Part shown: positions 26,934-37,634 of the stretch, piece by piece | Position numbering within the stretch: position 1 is the stretch's first letter | Layout of the letters: each line of letters opens with the position of its first letter | NCBI RefSeq assembly: GCF_003957295.1 | Contig: NZ_RQPJ01000021.1 | Coordinates: 852,210-916,209 of the forward strand | From: Arenibacter aquaticus | GTDB taxonomy: Bacteria; Bacteroidota; Bacteroidia; Flavobacteriales; Flavobacteriaceae | Direction: 5' to 3' | Length of the DNA: 64,000 bases | Translations under genes and position numbers: made by a program | Notes under the pieces: model-generated | The model's input: the letters and a program-made list of their open reading frames with translations, nothing else | The model's database searches: none | Told to the model about the DNA's origin: nothing

Positions 26934-29900
26934 TTACCTATCAGATATTATTAGTCTATCCGTTTTGTCTTTTAACTTTCTAGGGCTTTTCCCAAATTCT
27001 TTTTTGAAACATTTTGAAAAATATTTCGGATCATTAAACCCTACCATAAACGCGGCCTCGGATATGGAATAATTACAATCGGCAATCAAAATGGCCGCTT
27101 TTTTAAGTCGCATCGTTCTAACAAAGTCCACTATTTTCTTACCGGTCAAAGCGTGAAATTTTCTATAAATAGCAGAATAGCTCATATTCAATTCAAGTGA
27201 AAGATCTTCCAATTTAAAGTCGGAATCGGACATCCTATTTTCTATTAGCTCTACAAGGTTCTCCAAAAATATTTCATCCTGTGACCTATTTGGTCCCACC
27301 TTTGGCGTACTGATCAAATCGTTTTTATATTTCAAAATAACTCGATCACTTCTCGTAATAATATTATTCACCTTTAGGACCAGTTCGCTAATATTAAACG
27401 GCTTATTAATATACTCTACCGCTCCCGTGCGCAATCCCATTATCTTATCCTTGGATGTTTTCTTAGCCGTGAGCAGAATGATGGGGATATGGGTAGTGTG
27501 TTCATTTTTTTGAAGCATGGTGCTCATTTCAATGCCATCCAATTTGGGCATCATTATATCACTTATAACCAAATCTGGATTATGTTCCAGTGCCAGAGCG
27601 TATCCTTCTTCCCCATTTTCCGCCAGTAGCACATTGTAATAGTCCGAAAAAATATCCCGTAGTGAAATTTGCAATTCATAATTATCTTCCACCACCAAGA
27701 TGGTCTTGCTTAGTTCCTGCTGCTCTGTCCTTTGAATAGCCTGAGATAACTCAGCATTATCCTCTTCAACATTCTCTATCTTAGGAACTTCGGAGGTTAT
27801 ACCGGGCTCTACCTCTTTAACCTTATTCACTTCCATGGGTAGGGTTACCGTAAAGCAACTACCCTTTGAGGGGTCGGATTTTACATCAATTTGCCCATTA
27901 TGTAAATCAACAAGCTCCTTGGTGAGTGCCAAACCAATCCCTGTACCTTCTTTTTGCTTTCCGGAATCGGCCTGGTAAAACAGTTGAAAAATATTGTCCA
28001 ACTCCTCATCGGGGATACCCAGGCCAGAATCTGTTACGGAAATTTTCACCTTATTGTCCCAGTCCTCTTTCACTACATCCAAACTAATTGAACCTCCCTT
28101 AGGGGTAAATTTGAAGGCATTGGACAAGAGGTTAAAAAAGATATGTTCCAACTTTTCCTTATCATACCACACTTTCAAGTCCTCAGTAGGATATGTACAT
28201 CTAAAGTGAATTCCTTTAAAGGTAGCTTGCTCCTGAAACGAACTGGAGATTTCCCTTAAATCTTCAACGATATTATTTTCTGAGGGGTGCAATACCAGCC
28301 TTTCCAATTCCTTATCCCTTAGTGAAGTAAGTTCAAAAACAATTCGCGATAATCTCTCAGCATTGTTGGCGATCAATTTTAAACGTTGTTGTAGCAGTAC
28401 ATTTCCGCTTTTTAAAGCCCCTTGCAACATATTTTCCAAGGGAATCAAAATAAGTGTCAATGGGGTTTGGATCTCATGGGACATTTTGGCAAAGAAATCC
28501 ATTTTAAGGGCATAAAGCTCCCTTTCATGGTCGCGCTGCAGTTCCTCTGCTATAATCCTATTCCTAAATCTAATCCAAACTACAGCTGCATATAATAAGC
28601 CAAAGAACAATAGTGCATATATAAATTTGGCCGTTGATGTTTGCCAAAAAGGTTGTAAAATTTGAATGTTCACGGATTTTTTATCAATATCCCATTCACC
28701 ATTGCCAGATCCTGCTTTAACCTCAAAAACATAATTTCCTGGCGGTATGTTGGTATAGGTGGCAATACGTTCCTTTTCTGAAAAAATCCAATTATCATTA
28801 AAACCTTTAAGTCGGTATGCGTAGTGGTAATTGGAAAATAGTACATTGTCTATGGCCAAAAAACGAAAGGAAAATGAAGATTGATCCGGTTCGAGTTTTA
28901 CGTGCTTTAACCTTTCCACCCCATTTTGAATTTGATGGGGAATGACCGCCATGGCGGGCTGGTTCAATATGGTAAGATCCTCAACCACCAAGCTTGCTTG
29001 CGAAACTTCTTTTTGTATTTGATTGGGCTTAAAATAATTCACCCCATTAAGCCCCCCAAAGTAATAATAACCATCCGCCCCCTTATGGGCACTACGTTGC
29101 ATATAAAAATTGTCCTGGAGTCCGTCCCTGACCCTAAAAACCTTTACAATGGAATCTTTGAGGTTATAGTGCCAAATACCATGGGCCGAACCCAACCATA
29201 AATTGTCGCTATTTTCTGCTATAACCGACCTAAAGTTTGGCCTATCATAGGCGCCTTTGATTTCTATTTCCCTAAACTCTTGTTCCTTTAAATCAAATTT
29301 CACTAAGCTCCCGTTTACCAAGACCAACCATAAAGCCTTGGTACCGTCTGTAGCCATGGACCATATATTATAGTTTTCATTGGAAATGATATCCTCTTCA
29401 GCATGTGTAAACCTAGTGAAATCGGATCGCGAAATATCCTGAAGGTCCTCATTGAAACGAAATAACCCACCGCCATCATAGCTCACCCAAATATTGCCTG
29501 AAGCATCCTCTACGATACTCTGCGAAATACTTCCACGGAGTCCGGCAGTACCGTTATAAAATCTGGCCAACAAGGTATTCTTGTCGGCATAGATGTAAAT
29601 ACCAAAATCTGTTGCCAACCACAACCTATCCTGGGAATCCTTGAAAACAAAGCGCACGTCCATCACGCTATTGTTCTTGGAGTTTTTTATGGGTAACTTG
29701 GAAAACCTGTCCCTATCCCTATCGTATACCAACATGCCATTCCTATAGGTCCCTACCCATATATGGCCCTTATCATCTTCATTTATGGAATGTATATAAT
29801 ATCCTTTGTTTCCACCAGAACTTTTAAAATACTGCTTTTCATTACCTTCAGTTGTGACCTTTGTAATACCTTCCCCATCGGTCCCTATCCAAAGTGTTCC

Positions 29901-31034
29901 ATCACTGGCCTTGAACGAGGACAACACTCGGGTAGGTTTGTCTTTGGTAGATCCCGAATGATAATAGATTTTATCATTACTATTTCTTAGGATATTAATA
30001 TTCCCATAGTTTGTTAACACCCATAGGTTTTGTTTTAAATCTTCATTTATCCCTATCACCGTATTGCTGCTAAGGGAAAATTTATTTAGGTCGTTGTGCT
30101 TGTATATTTGTAACACTCCAGTATCCGCATCTATTTTATACAACCCATTGCCGTCCGTACCCAACCAAATAGCTCCATAGGCGTCACAGTACATTGATAT
30201 GAACAACTCGTTAAGTTGTGACAATACCTCTTCTTCCAGAATATCGTTCTCAACAAAGGATTCCCTATTAAAGTCGTACACTTTAATACCGTGCCCCATA
30301 TAAGTTGAACCAATCCAAAGCCTGTTTTTAATATCCAATAACAGTTGTGTATTGTCGGCCAGCGTATAGTCATAGGGCACATTGAGCTGCACCAATCGTT
30401 TATTATTTAAATAATAGCTATATACGGGCCCCTTGTAGGTACTTATTATGAGTTGCTCGGATTTTCTGATGACCATGGAGTTTACCAGTCCCTGCCCCGA
30501 TCCGTTATCTGGAATACTGGTAATACTATCCAACCTTGAGCTTCCATGTTCATAGGAATAAATACTGCCTTTTTTGTTGACCCACCATAATTTATTACCC
30601 TCATGGATTACAATATCAACCTTTTGCCCTTTTTGAAAATCCTTTATTTTTTTATTTATGGATGAGAAATTGCCGTTTTTCCCTAAGTATGATAACTGTC
30701 CGTTTACCGATACCGTCCAAATCATCCCCCTACCATCCTTAAATACCTTTTTTACCCGGTCTGATGGATCTTCATTTTCAAAAATTTCTTCCTTGGGAAT
30801 AAATGTAAAATCGTAACCATCATATTTGGATATCCCAGATCCATGAGACATCCAAACAAAGCCCATACTATCCTGTACCGCATGGGAAACCTTAATGTTC
30901 TGATTGTTTAATGCAAAAGGTAAATGAATAAAATTGGAGTGATGCTGTGCAGTTAAAAAGCAAGAATATACCAAGGCCATAAGCAACCCAAGCCTACAAC
31001 TCAAAGTATTGTTTTTTTCTTTTAATAGGTTCAT
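26934..31034 (-). CDS. Hybrid two-component system sensor/regulator (HTCS)
   Basis: 1366 residues, the standard one-protein PUL regulator. A signal peptide (LGLLMALVYSCFLTAQ) leads to a periplasmic double seven-bladed propeller (Reg_prop repeats such as GIWHYNLKDS, DGTLWIGTDGEGITK, GHIWVGTYRNGMLVYD) and a Y_Y_Y domain (about 725-795). A membrane helix (FIYALLFFGLLYAAVVWI) precedes HisKA with phospho-acceptor His853 in KMSHEIQTPL. Then come HATPase_c (about 945-1065, TGIGLALTKELVDLH), a receiver with Asp1159 in VISDIMMPKLDG, and a C-terminal AraC helix-turn-helix (about 1265-1362). The periplasmic part senses an oligosaccharide of the target glycan. It is divergent from GH109-susCD and should activate both arms. 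Confidence 0.96.
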   Translation of the reverse strand: MNLLKEKNNTLSCRLGLLMALVYSCFLTAQHHSNFIHLPFALNNQNIKVSHAVQDSMGFVWMSHGSGISKYDGYDFTFIPKEEIFENEDPSDRVKKVFKDGRGMIWTVSVNGQLSYLGKNGNFSSINKKIKDFQKGQKVDIVIHEGNKLWWVNKKGSIYSYEHGSSRLDSITSIPDNGSGQGLVNSMVIRKSEQLIISTYKGPVYSYYLNNKRLVQLNVPYDYTLADNTQLLLDIKNRLWIGSTYMGHGIKVYDFNRESFVENDILEEEVLSQLNELFISMYCDAYGAIWLGTDGNGLYKIDADTGVLQIYKHNDLNKFSLSSNTVIGINEDLKQNLWVLTNYGNINILRNSNDKIYYHSGSTKDKPTRVLSSFKASDGTLWIGTDGEGITKVTTEGNEKQYFKSSGGNKGYYIHSINEDDKGHIWVGTYRNGMLVYDRDRDRFSKLPIKNSKNNSVMDVRFVFKDSQDRLWLATDFGIYIYADKNTLLARFYNGTAGLRGSISQSIVEDASGNIWVSYDGGGLFRFNEDLQDISRSDFTRFTHAEEDIISNENYNIWSMATDGTKALWLVLVNGSLVKFDLKEQEFREIEIKGAYDRPNFRSVIAENSDNLWLGSAHGIWHYNLKDSIVKVFRVRDGLQDNFYMQRSAHKGADGYYYFGGLNGVNYFKPNQIQKEVSQASLVVEDLTILNQPAMAVIPHQIQNGVERLKHVKLEPDQSSFSFRFLAIDNVLFSNYHYAYRLKGFNDNWIFSEKERIATYTNIPPGNYVFEVKAGSGNGEWDIDKKSVNIQILQPFWQTSTAKFIYALLFFGLLYAAVVWIRFRNRIIAEELQRDHERELYALKMDFFAKMSHEIQTPLTLILIPLENMLQGALKSGNVLLQQRLKLIANNAERLSRIVFELTSLRDKELERLVLHPSENNIVEDLREISSSFQEQATFKGIHFRCTYPTEDLKVWYDKEKLEHIFFNLLSNAFKFTPKGGSISLDVVKEDWDNKVKISVTDSGLGIPDEELDNIFQLFYQADSGKQKEGTGIGLALTKELVDLHNGQIDVKSDPSKGSCFTVTLPMEVNKVKEVEPGITSEVPKIENVEEDNAELSQAIQRTEQQELSKTILVVEDNYELQISLRDIFSDYYNVLLAENGEEGYALALEHNPDLVISDIMMPKLDGIEMSTMLQKNEHTTHIPIILLTAKKTSKDKIMGLRTGAVEYINKPFNISELVLKVNNIITRSDRVILKYKNDLISTPKVGPNRSQDEIFLENLVELIENRMSDSDFKLEDLSLELNMSYSAIYRKFHALTGKKIVDFVRTMRLKKAAILIADCNYSISEAAFMVGFNDPKYFSKCFKKEFGKSPRKLKDKTDRLIISDR

Positions 31035-31257
31035 CTAACGAACTAGCAAAGCGTATTTATTCCTCTGCAACAAATGTACCCATAAATCACAGCATTGGAA
31101 AGGAGGAATAATCCTCAAAAAGGTGGAAAAATTCTACAAACAAGGCAAAATTCCTAAAATTTACCCCTACTAAGTCAAAAAAATACACTTTTAAATTTAA
31201 CAATCATTTAATATTTGTAGCGCACTACTTATACATGTAAAACTTAGTCACATAAAT

Positions 31258-32622
31258 ATGAACGAAAGAAGAAATTTTATCAAAAAATCAGCGATAGGCG
31301 GAGCGGGACTAGCGCTACTTCCAAATCTTAGTTTTGGGAATATTGACAGCAAGAAATCACAAAAATTAAGAGTCGGGGTAATCGGTGTTGGACTTAGAGG
31401 TACCAACCATTTGGATAACCTACTAAAAAGGGACGATGTTGTTATAACTGCAATCTGTGATATAGATCCAAGAAGAATTAGCATTGCCCAGGAACATATA
31501 GAAAAAGCCGGGCAAAAGAAAGCTAAGGTATTTGGAAAAAACGAACTGGATTATAAAAACATGCTCGCTTTGAGCGATATAGATGCTGTGGTCATTGCTA
31601 CCCCTTGGTTGTGGCACACCAAAATGGCTGTTGATTCCATGAAAGCAGGGAAGTATACAGGTCTGGAGGTATCGGCCGCCAATACTTTAGAAGAATGTTG
31701 GGATCTTGTAAATACCCATGAGGAGACCGGGAGCCACCTTATGTTACTGGAAAACGTTAACTACAGACGGGATGTGCTGGCCGTATTAAATATGGTAAAG
31801 CAAAATGTTTTTGGAGAACTGTTACATTTTAGATGTGGTTACCAGCATGACCTGAGGGGAGTAAAATTCAACGACGGAAAAACAGCCTATGGCAAAGGAG
31901 CCGAATTTGGTGAAAAAGGAATCTCAGAATCGGCCTGGAGAACACAACATTCCGTTTTAAGAAATGCCGATGTATATCCTACACATGGCTTGGGGCCTGT
32001 AGCCGTTATGGCCGATGTTAACCGTGGCAATAGATTTTTGTCCTTAACATCACATGCTACCAAAGGAGTAGGACTCCATAAGTATATTGTGGATACCGCC
32101 GGAGAGAACCACCCTAATGCCAAAATAAAATTCAAACAGGGAGATATTATTACCTCTACTATAGAGACCTCCAACGGGGAGACCATTATTATAACCCATA
32201 ATGTAAACAACCCCCATCCCTATTCATTAGGATTTAAGGTTCAGGGTGCCCAAGGTCTTACCGACTTTGATTACCACACCCAACGCATACATATTGAGGG
32301 AACCACCAAAGGTCATGGATGGGAAGACATGGACGAATGGTTTAAAAAATACGATCATCCCTTATGGAAAAAATTCGGAGATGGCGCTACTGAAGCAGGT
32401 CATGGCGGTATAGATTTTTTTGTAATGAACGCCTTTGTAGAATCAGCCAAGGAAAATATTGCACCTCCTATGGATGCCTATGATGCCGCAGCCTGGAGTG
32501 CCGTTACACCACTTTCCGAACTATCCATTGAAAACAATGGGGAACCCCAGGATTTTCCGGATTTCACAAGAGGAAATTGGATTAAAAGAAAGCCCTATAA
32601 CTGGATGAAGGATACCTATTAA
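31258..32622 (+). CDS. GH109 family glycosidase (alpha-N-acetylgalactosaminidase-like), Tat-exported
   Basis: 454 residues. It has a twin-arginine signal (NERRNFIKKSAIGGAGLALLP), then a Rossmann NAD-binding domain (RVGVIGVGLRGTNHLDNLL, AICDIDPRR). The GH109-specific region includes LENVNYRRDVLAVLNMV, FRCGYQHDLRG, VYPTHGLGPVAVMADVNRGNR, VGLHKYIVDTAGENHPNAKIK, AGHGGIDFFVMNAFVES and a conserved tail DFPDFTRGNWIKRKPYNW. It closely follows the Elizabethkingia NagA architecture (about 444 residues), which uses bound NAD+ in a redox-elimination mechanism. Tat export of a cofactor-loaded enzyme is consistent. It is the first gene of the plus arm, opposite the HTCS. Actual linkage specificity is unproven. 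Confidence 0.92.
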   Translation: MNERRNFIKKSAIGGAGLALLPNLSFGNIDSKKSQKLRVGVIGVGLRGTNHLDNLLKRDDVVITAICDIDPRRISIAQEHIEKAGQKKAKVFGKNELDYKNMLALSDIDAVVIATPWLWHTKMAVDSMKAGKYTGLEVSAANTLEECWDLVNTHEETGSHLMLLENVNYRRDVLAVLNMVKQNVFGELLHFRCGYQHDLRGVKFNDGKTAYGKGAEFGEKGISESAWRTQHSVLRNADVYPTHGLGPVAVMADVNRGNRFLSLTSHATKGVGLHKYIVDTAGENHPNAKIKFKQGDIITSTIETSNGETIIITHNVNNPHPYSLGFKVQGAQGLTDFDYHTQRIHIEGTTKGHGWEDMDEWFKKYDHPLWKKFGDGATEAGHGGIDFFVMNAFVESAKENIAPPMDAYDAAAWSAVTPLSELSIENNGEPQDFPDFTRGNWIKRKPYNWMKDTY

Positions 32623-32684
32623 GGTAAAGTATCATGCCAAAAAGATAAAATGAATTAGAGTTGTTTGAGTTTGTTGTTTTTTAA

Positions 32685-32718
32685 AAAACCCATTCCGTGA
32701 AAATGGAATGGGTTTAAA
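32685..32718 (+). terminator. Terminator-like hairpin after GH109
   Basis: AAACCCATTCC and GGAATGGGTTT form an 11-bp stem. Only a short T-tract follows, so it may attenuate rather than fully separate GH109 from susC. Confidence 0.6.
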
Positions 32719-32848
32719 CAATCCGATCAACCTATAACAATAGATCAAATTCTGTATAACCCCCCTAAAAATGAGAAATATGAATCAAAACTAAAAGTAG
32801 AAAAACAAATCAAACAAAATAGAAAAAAAATTAATGCAAATAAAATAG

Positions 32849-35800
32849 ATGAAAAAACTAATTGCACAAGGATTATTCCTTCTCACCTTAATTCTCTCTC
32901 ACACTGCAACAGCACAGGAAAGGAGTATTACAGGAACAGTGATAGACGCTGTGACTAATAGTCCCATACCTGGGGCAAGTATTGTTTTAAAGAGCACCTC
33001 CACTGGTACCGCAACGGATTTCGACGGCCTTTTTACAATTAAAGCCTCAACAAACGACATACTGGAAGTAAGCTATTTGGGATACAAAAACAAAGAAATC
33101 GTTGTTGGTGTCAAAAATAATTATACCGTCGCCTTAGAAGAGGATGCTGCCCAACTAGAGGAGGTAGTGGTCGTAGGTTATGGAAAACAAAAAAAGGTTA
33201 ATTTAACGGGATCAATTGCCACTATTAAGTCTGACGATCTTGTTAAAAATAACACTTCAAATGTTAGTAGCGCTTTATCCGGAAGGTTGGCCGGGGTAGT
33301 TACTGTTCAATCATCCGGAGAACCGGGAGCAGATGTTGCCAGTATAAACATTAGAGGATTAAGCTCTTTGAACTCTAACTCACCCTTGGTTTTGGTAGAC
33401 GGAATACCAAGAAGTATAAACTCCTTAAATCCAAATGACATAGCGACCATTAGTGTCCTTAAAGATGCTGCAGCTGCTGCCATCTATGGTATGCGTGCGG
33501 CCAACGGAGTTGTGTTGGTTACCACAAAAAGAGGAGGAACTTCCAAACCTCAATTGAGCATTAATTCATATACTGGAATCCAGGTACCCACAAGAATGCC
33601 CAATTTCTTGGGTTCATATGACTATGCTACTCTTTACAATGAAGCCAACATCAACGATGGAAAGCCAGCTGCTTATTCTGCCGAAGATCTACAGAAATAT
33701 AAAGATGGCTCAAGTCCGGACACCCACCCTGACACGGATTGGATAGATGAAACCCTTGATTCTTTTTCAATGATGCAATCTCATGATATTAGTGTTATGG
33801 GAAGTTACGATAAGGCTAGGTACTACACCTCTTTAGGATACTTGCACCAAGATGGTCTATATGACAATAACAGCTACGACCGTTTTAACTTCAGGGCCAA
33901 TATAGATGTAGACGTGACGGATCACGTAAATTTACAAGCCGATTTCAGCGGGAATTTAGAAGATAAAAATCGTCCCGGGATAGCTACTGGAACCTTATTT
34001 TCCAACATTATGCGAACACCACCTACCGAGGTGAACCAATACTCCAATGGAGGTTACAGCATTTTTAGCAATACCCCCAAAATCAAAAATGGGGGGTATA
34101 ACGATTCTGAGGATTTTGCCTTTCAGTCTAAATTAGCTTTGAAAATAGACTTCCCCTTTGCAGAAGGATTAAGCCTACTTACCCAAGTTGCATATGACCG
34201 ATCAGCTGGAGGAAATAACACAGATCGCAATAATTTCGTAGGAAGATCAAAATCTTTCAGTGTTCCTACTTCCTATACGTCCTATGACCCAACCACAGGT
34301 GAATTCTCTATAAGCACTCCAGCCGATAGAGGGGAAACCGCTAGTTTGTACGAGTCCCAAGCCCAAGGATACCAACTAACAACAGAAGCTATCTTAGACT
34401 ACGCCAAAACTATCGGCAAGCACGATTTTGGCGGAAAATTGGTATACTCCAGGACCGCTTCCGAGTATAACATCTTAAGTGCGGGAAGAACCAATTTCTT
34501 GGGAACTTCCATTGATTATTTTGTGGCTGGAGATGAATCCACCAGAACGAACAGCAATGCTACCTATGAAACAGCTATTTTAGGATATGCAGGTAGGTTG
34601 ACCTACAGCTTTGACAATAAGTACTTATTGGAATTTAACGGTAGATATGATGGTTCGTATAAATTTAGCAAGGAATCAAGATTTGGTTTTTTCCCTTCAT
34701 TCTCTTCTGCTTGGAGAATTTCTGAAGAAAACTTCCTGAAAGATTCAAATGTAATAAACAACCTAAAATTAAGAGCCTCTTATGGGGAATTGGGGAGTGA
34801 CAATATTGGAGCATTCCGGTATATCGAAGTATATTCATTTAACGAATCTTTTGTAGACAACGGCAATGTTGTAAAAACCCTATCAAGTAACGGTATCCCC
34901 GACCCCTCTACTACATGGGAAAAGGCGAAAACCTATAACCTCGGTATAGACCTAGGATTGTGGAACAACCTTTTCTCTATAGAGACAGATTTGTTTTACA
35001 AACGAACATCGGACATTTTAACTACCAGTGCCTTGGAAGTTCCTGATACTTTTGGCGGACAATTGCCATTACAAAACATAGGTATCGTAGATAACAGGGG
35101 TGTAGAAATAGTTATAAACCACAACAATAATATTAATGAGGTTCAATACTATGCCAACTTCAACTTTGGTTTGGCAAAAAACAAGGTTATTGATATTGCG
35201 GAGTCAGAATCTGTGAACGATTTAATTAAGCGTACTGGTAAACCTATCCAAGCTGGAACTAGAATTGGCTACATGGCAGATGGTTTATTCCTTACCCAGG
35301 CAGAAATAGATGCGGCAAATGAAAATGCCAAAACGCAAACAGGCGATACCAATGCCGTATACCAAACACAGAATCCTCAGCCAGGAGATATTAAATACAG
35401 AGATATCAATGGTGACGGTATTGTTAATAGTGATGATAGAACAGTTATCGGCAAAGGGAATATACCCGAAATAACATTCGGATTAAACCTAGGTTTTACG
35501 TATAGGAATTGGGATTTTTCAGCTCTTTTTCAAGGTGCAGGAAACTTTGATATGTACTTATCAAATGAAGCAGCTTTTGCTTTTTTCAATGGAGGAAAAG
35601 TCTTTGATGCCCATTTGGACAGAGCACAAATCGGGACAGACGGAAACGTTATTAATGCGGATGCTACCTACCCAAGGCTGTCCTTATCCAATAATGCTGT
35701 AAACGAAAGATTCTCTTCATATTGGCTAGAATCTGGAGATTATATCCGTTTTAAGAACATCGAAATAGGTTATAACTTCCCTGAATTGGTAACACAGAAA

Positions 35801-35953
35801 TTAGGTCTGGATAAACTAAGAGTTTACCTTAATGGTAGAAACTTGGCTACCTGGTCCAAAATCAAACAATTAGATCCAGAAAATCCTCAACAAAGAGGAT
35901 GGTTCTACCCACAGCAAAAAGTAGTTAACCTTGGATTTAATATTCAATTATAA
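32849..35953 (+). CDS. SusC/RagA TonB-linked outer-membrane transporter (first PUL pair)
   Basis: 1034 residues: a signal peptide (LFLLTLILSHTATAQ), a carboxypeptidase-regulatory-like domain (SITGTVIDAVTNSPIPGASIVL, about 25-100) and the TonB box region (LEEVVVVGYGKQKKVN). The SusC signature LVLVDGIPRSINSLNPNDIATISVLKDAAAAAIYGMRAANGV and barrel follow, ending VVNLGFNIQL. There is no STN domain. It imports oligosaccharide together with the SusD encoded 12 nt downstream. It begins 226 nt after GH109 behind a hairpin, in a purine-rich leader. Confidence 0.96.
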   Translation: MKKLIAQGLFLLTLILSHTATAQERSITGTVIDAVTNSPIPGASIVLKSTSTGTATDFDGLFTIKASTNDILEVSYLGYKNKEIVVGVKNNYTVALEEDAAQLEEVVVVGYGKQKKVNLTGSIATIKSDDLVKNNTSNVSSALSGRLAGVVTVQSSGEPGADVASINIRGLSSLNSNSPLVLVDGIPRSINSLNPNDIATISVLKDAAAAAIYGMRAANGVVLVTTKRGGTSKPQLSINSYTGIQVPTRMPNFLGSYDYATLYNEANINDGKPAAYSAEDLQKYKDGSSPDTHPDTDWIDETLDSFSMMQSHDISVMGSYDKARYYTSLGYLHQDGLYDNNSYDRFNFRANIDVDVTDHVNLQADFSGNLEDKNRPGIATGTLFSNIMRTPPTEVNQYSNGGYSIFSNTPKIKNGGYNDSEDFAFQSKLALKIDFPFAEGLSLLTQVAYDRSAGGNNTDRNNFVGRSKSFSVPTSYTSYDPTTGEFSISTPADRGETASLYESQAQGYQLTTEAILDYAKTIGKHDFGGKLVYSRTASEYNILSAGRTNFLGTSIDYFVAGDESTRTNSNATYETAILGYAGRLTYSFDNKYLLEFNGRYDGSYKFSKESRFGFFPSFSSAWRISEENFLKDSNVINNLKLRASYGELGSDNIGAFRYIEVYSFNESFVDNGNVVKTLSSNGIPDPSTTWEKAKTYNLGIDLGLWNNLFSIETDLFYKRTSDILTTSALEVPDTFGGQLPLQNIGIVDNRGVEIVINHNNNINEVQYYANFNFGLAKNKVIDIAESESVNDLIKRTGKPIQAGTRIGYMADGLFLTQAEIDAANENAKTQTGDTNAVYQTQNPQPGDIKYRDINGDGIVNSDDRTVIGKGNIPEITFGLNLGFTYRNWDFSALFQGAGNFDMYLSNEAAFAFFNGGKVFDAHLDRAQIGTDGNVINADATYPRLSLSNNAVNERFSSYWLESGDYIRFKNIEIGYNFPELVTQKLGLDKLRVYLNGRNLATWSKIKQLDPENPQQRGWFYPQQKVVNLGFNIQL

Positions 35954-35965
35954 TTGTATCTGATC

Positions 35966-37540
35966 ATGAAAAATATATATAAATTCCTAATCCTAATTTT
36001 ATTGGTTACCGTACAATTTTCTTGTACCAACGACTCCATAGAATTAGATCCACAAACCGCTATATCTTCGGACGTAATCTTTACGGATCCTGCCTTTGCG
36101 GAAGTATTTCTAAATAAGGTTTATTCTGGCATACCCCATGGTTTTAATCGTGGATGGTACATGTTGGACGCCGCCACGGATGATGCAGAAAACTCATACC
36201 CATGGCCCTCTTCCAACACCATTTTTAATCCTTCCAACATCACCTCTGATAATTCACCATTCAATGGGTTATGGTCTAACGCATATGAACAAATACGAAG
36301 GTTAAACAATTTTATTCAAAACTATGACCAATTGGAAGGTTCAGAAGGATTAACAAATAGACTAAAGGCAGAAGCTCATTACCTAAGAGGATTCTATTAT
36401 TCATATTTATTGCGGACCTATGGAGGCGTACCAATTGTTACTCAACCTCAATCATTGGAAGATGAAGATTTATTGCTATCTCGCAGCACTGAAGAAGAAA
36501 CCTTAGATTTCATTGTTTCTGAATTGGACATGGCTGCGAGTATTTTCGAGAATAGCAATGCCGCATCTAGTACAAGAGGTAGCTGGGCTGCTGCCAACGC
36601 GTTGAAAGGGCGAATTCTTTTGTACCAAGGAAAATATGAGGAGTCTGCAGTGGCCTCAAAGGCCTTACTGGACACTGAGGCTTTTACATTGGACCCGGAC
36701 TACCAAAATGTATTCTTGGATGACAATACTCCTGAGGTAATTTTTGACGTACAGTTTAAAGATCCAGACAAGGGTCACTACGCCAATCTATTTAATACCC
36801 CAAAGTCTACTGGTCCCATTAGTGGATGGGGAGGTACTGGACCTACTCAAAATTTGGTAGACCAATACGAGATGAAGGATACGGGATTAAAACCTGAAGA
36901 GCCGGGTTCGGGCTATGATATGAGCCAGCCCTATGATGGCAGGGATCCACGATTCTATGCTTCTATCTTATATGACGGCGCTCAATGGAAGGGAATTACC
37001 ATTAACCATAGACCGGGCGGGGATGCAGGAATTGCAACAAGTGGTGATTTTACCAGGACAGGCTATTCCATGAAAAAATTCATTCAGGAAGACCGTAACC
37101 ATAATCAAATAAGTACCCAACATTGGATATTTATCCGATTGGCAGAAGTCTATCTAAATTATGCAGAAGCATTGATAGAAGCTGGTCAGGATTTAGATTT
37201 GGCCACAGCCGCCATAAATAAAGTAAGAGAAAGAGCCGATATGCCTCTAATATCTCTTGGCTCACAAAGTGAACTTCGTGAAAAAGTAAGACATGAAAGA
37301 AGGATAGAGTTGGCTTTTGAAGAGCACCGATTTTGGGATATTCGAAGATGGCGAATTGCAGGTGATCCGGAAGTGTTGAATATTTATAAAATGGATATGG
37401 ACAGCGACGGTAACTTAATTGGAACTGGCAAGACTATCTGGGAGACCAGAAACTGGAACGATAGGGATTATTTGATGCCAATTCCACAAAGTGAAATTGA
37501 TATTAATACCAACCTGAATCAGAACCCAGGCTACGAATAA
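35966..37540 (+). CDS. SusD/RagB outer-membrane lipoprotein (first PUL pair)
   Basis: 524 residues from the ATG at 35966 (MKNIYKFLILILLVTVQFSCTND, SPII signal); a TTG four codons earlier is unlikely. It has the canonical SusD fold, with an N-terminal SusD_3-type region (IELDPQTAISSDVIFTDPAFAEVFLNKVYSG), TPR helices (RLKAEAHYLRGFYYSYLLRTYGGVPIV) and the C-terminal RagB domain (IRLAEVYLNYAEALIEAG; VRHERRIELAFEEHRFWDIRRW; DYLMPIPQSEIDINTNLNQNPGY). It is the surface glycan-binding lid for the preceding SusC. It is followed by a terminator before the VCBS gene. Confidence 0.96.
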   Translation: MKNIYKFLILILLVTVQFSCTNDSIELDPQTAISSDVIFTDPAFAEVFLNKVYSGIPHGFNRGWYMLDAATDDAENSYPWPSSNTIFNPSNITSDNSPFNGLWSNAYEQIRRLNNFIQNYDQLEGSEGLTNRLKAEAHYLRGFYYSYLLRTYGGVPIVTQPQSLEDEDLLLSRSTEEETLDFIVSELDMAASIFENSNAASSTRGSWAAANALKGRILLYQGKYEESAVASKALLDTEAFTLDPDYQNVFLDDNTPEVIFDVQFKDPDKGHYANLFNTPKSTGPISGWGGTGPTQNLVDQYEMKDTGLKPEEPGSGYDMSQPYDGRDPRFYASILYDGAQWKGITINHRPGGDAGIATSGDFTRTGYSMKKFIQEDRNHNQISTQHWIFIRLAEVYLNYAEALIEAGQDLDLATAAINKVRERADMPLISLGSQSELREKVRHERRIELAFEEHRFWDIRRWRIAGDPEVLNIYKMDMDSDGNLIGTGKTIWETRNWNDRDYLMPIPQSEIDINTNLNQNPGYE

Positions 37541-37572
37541 GTTAGGATTATTATAAGCTAAATTATTATCTC

Positions 37573-37605
37573 AAACCCATTTAAGTCTAGTTTAAATGGG
37601 TTTTT
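37573..37605 (+). terminator. Terminator after the first susD
   Basis: AAACCCATTTAA and TTTAAATGGGTTT pair around GTCTAG, followed by TTG and sparse Ts. Confidence 0.65.
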
Positions 37606-37634
37606 GTTGTATCTATAAATTGTATATTCACCCC

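Noticed and set aside
31258-32622. Plain Gfo/Idh/MocA oxidoreductase annotation for the gene opposite the HTCS
   Set aside because: YQHDLRG, YPTHG and GLHKYIVD are GH109 hallmarks absent from the two generic Gfo/Idh proteins at 59252-62474.
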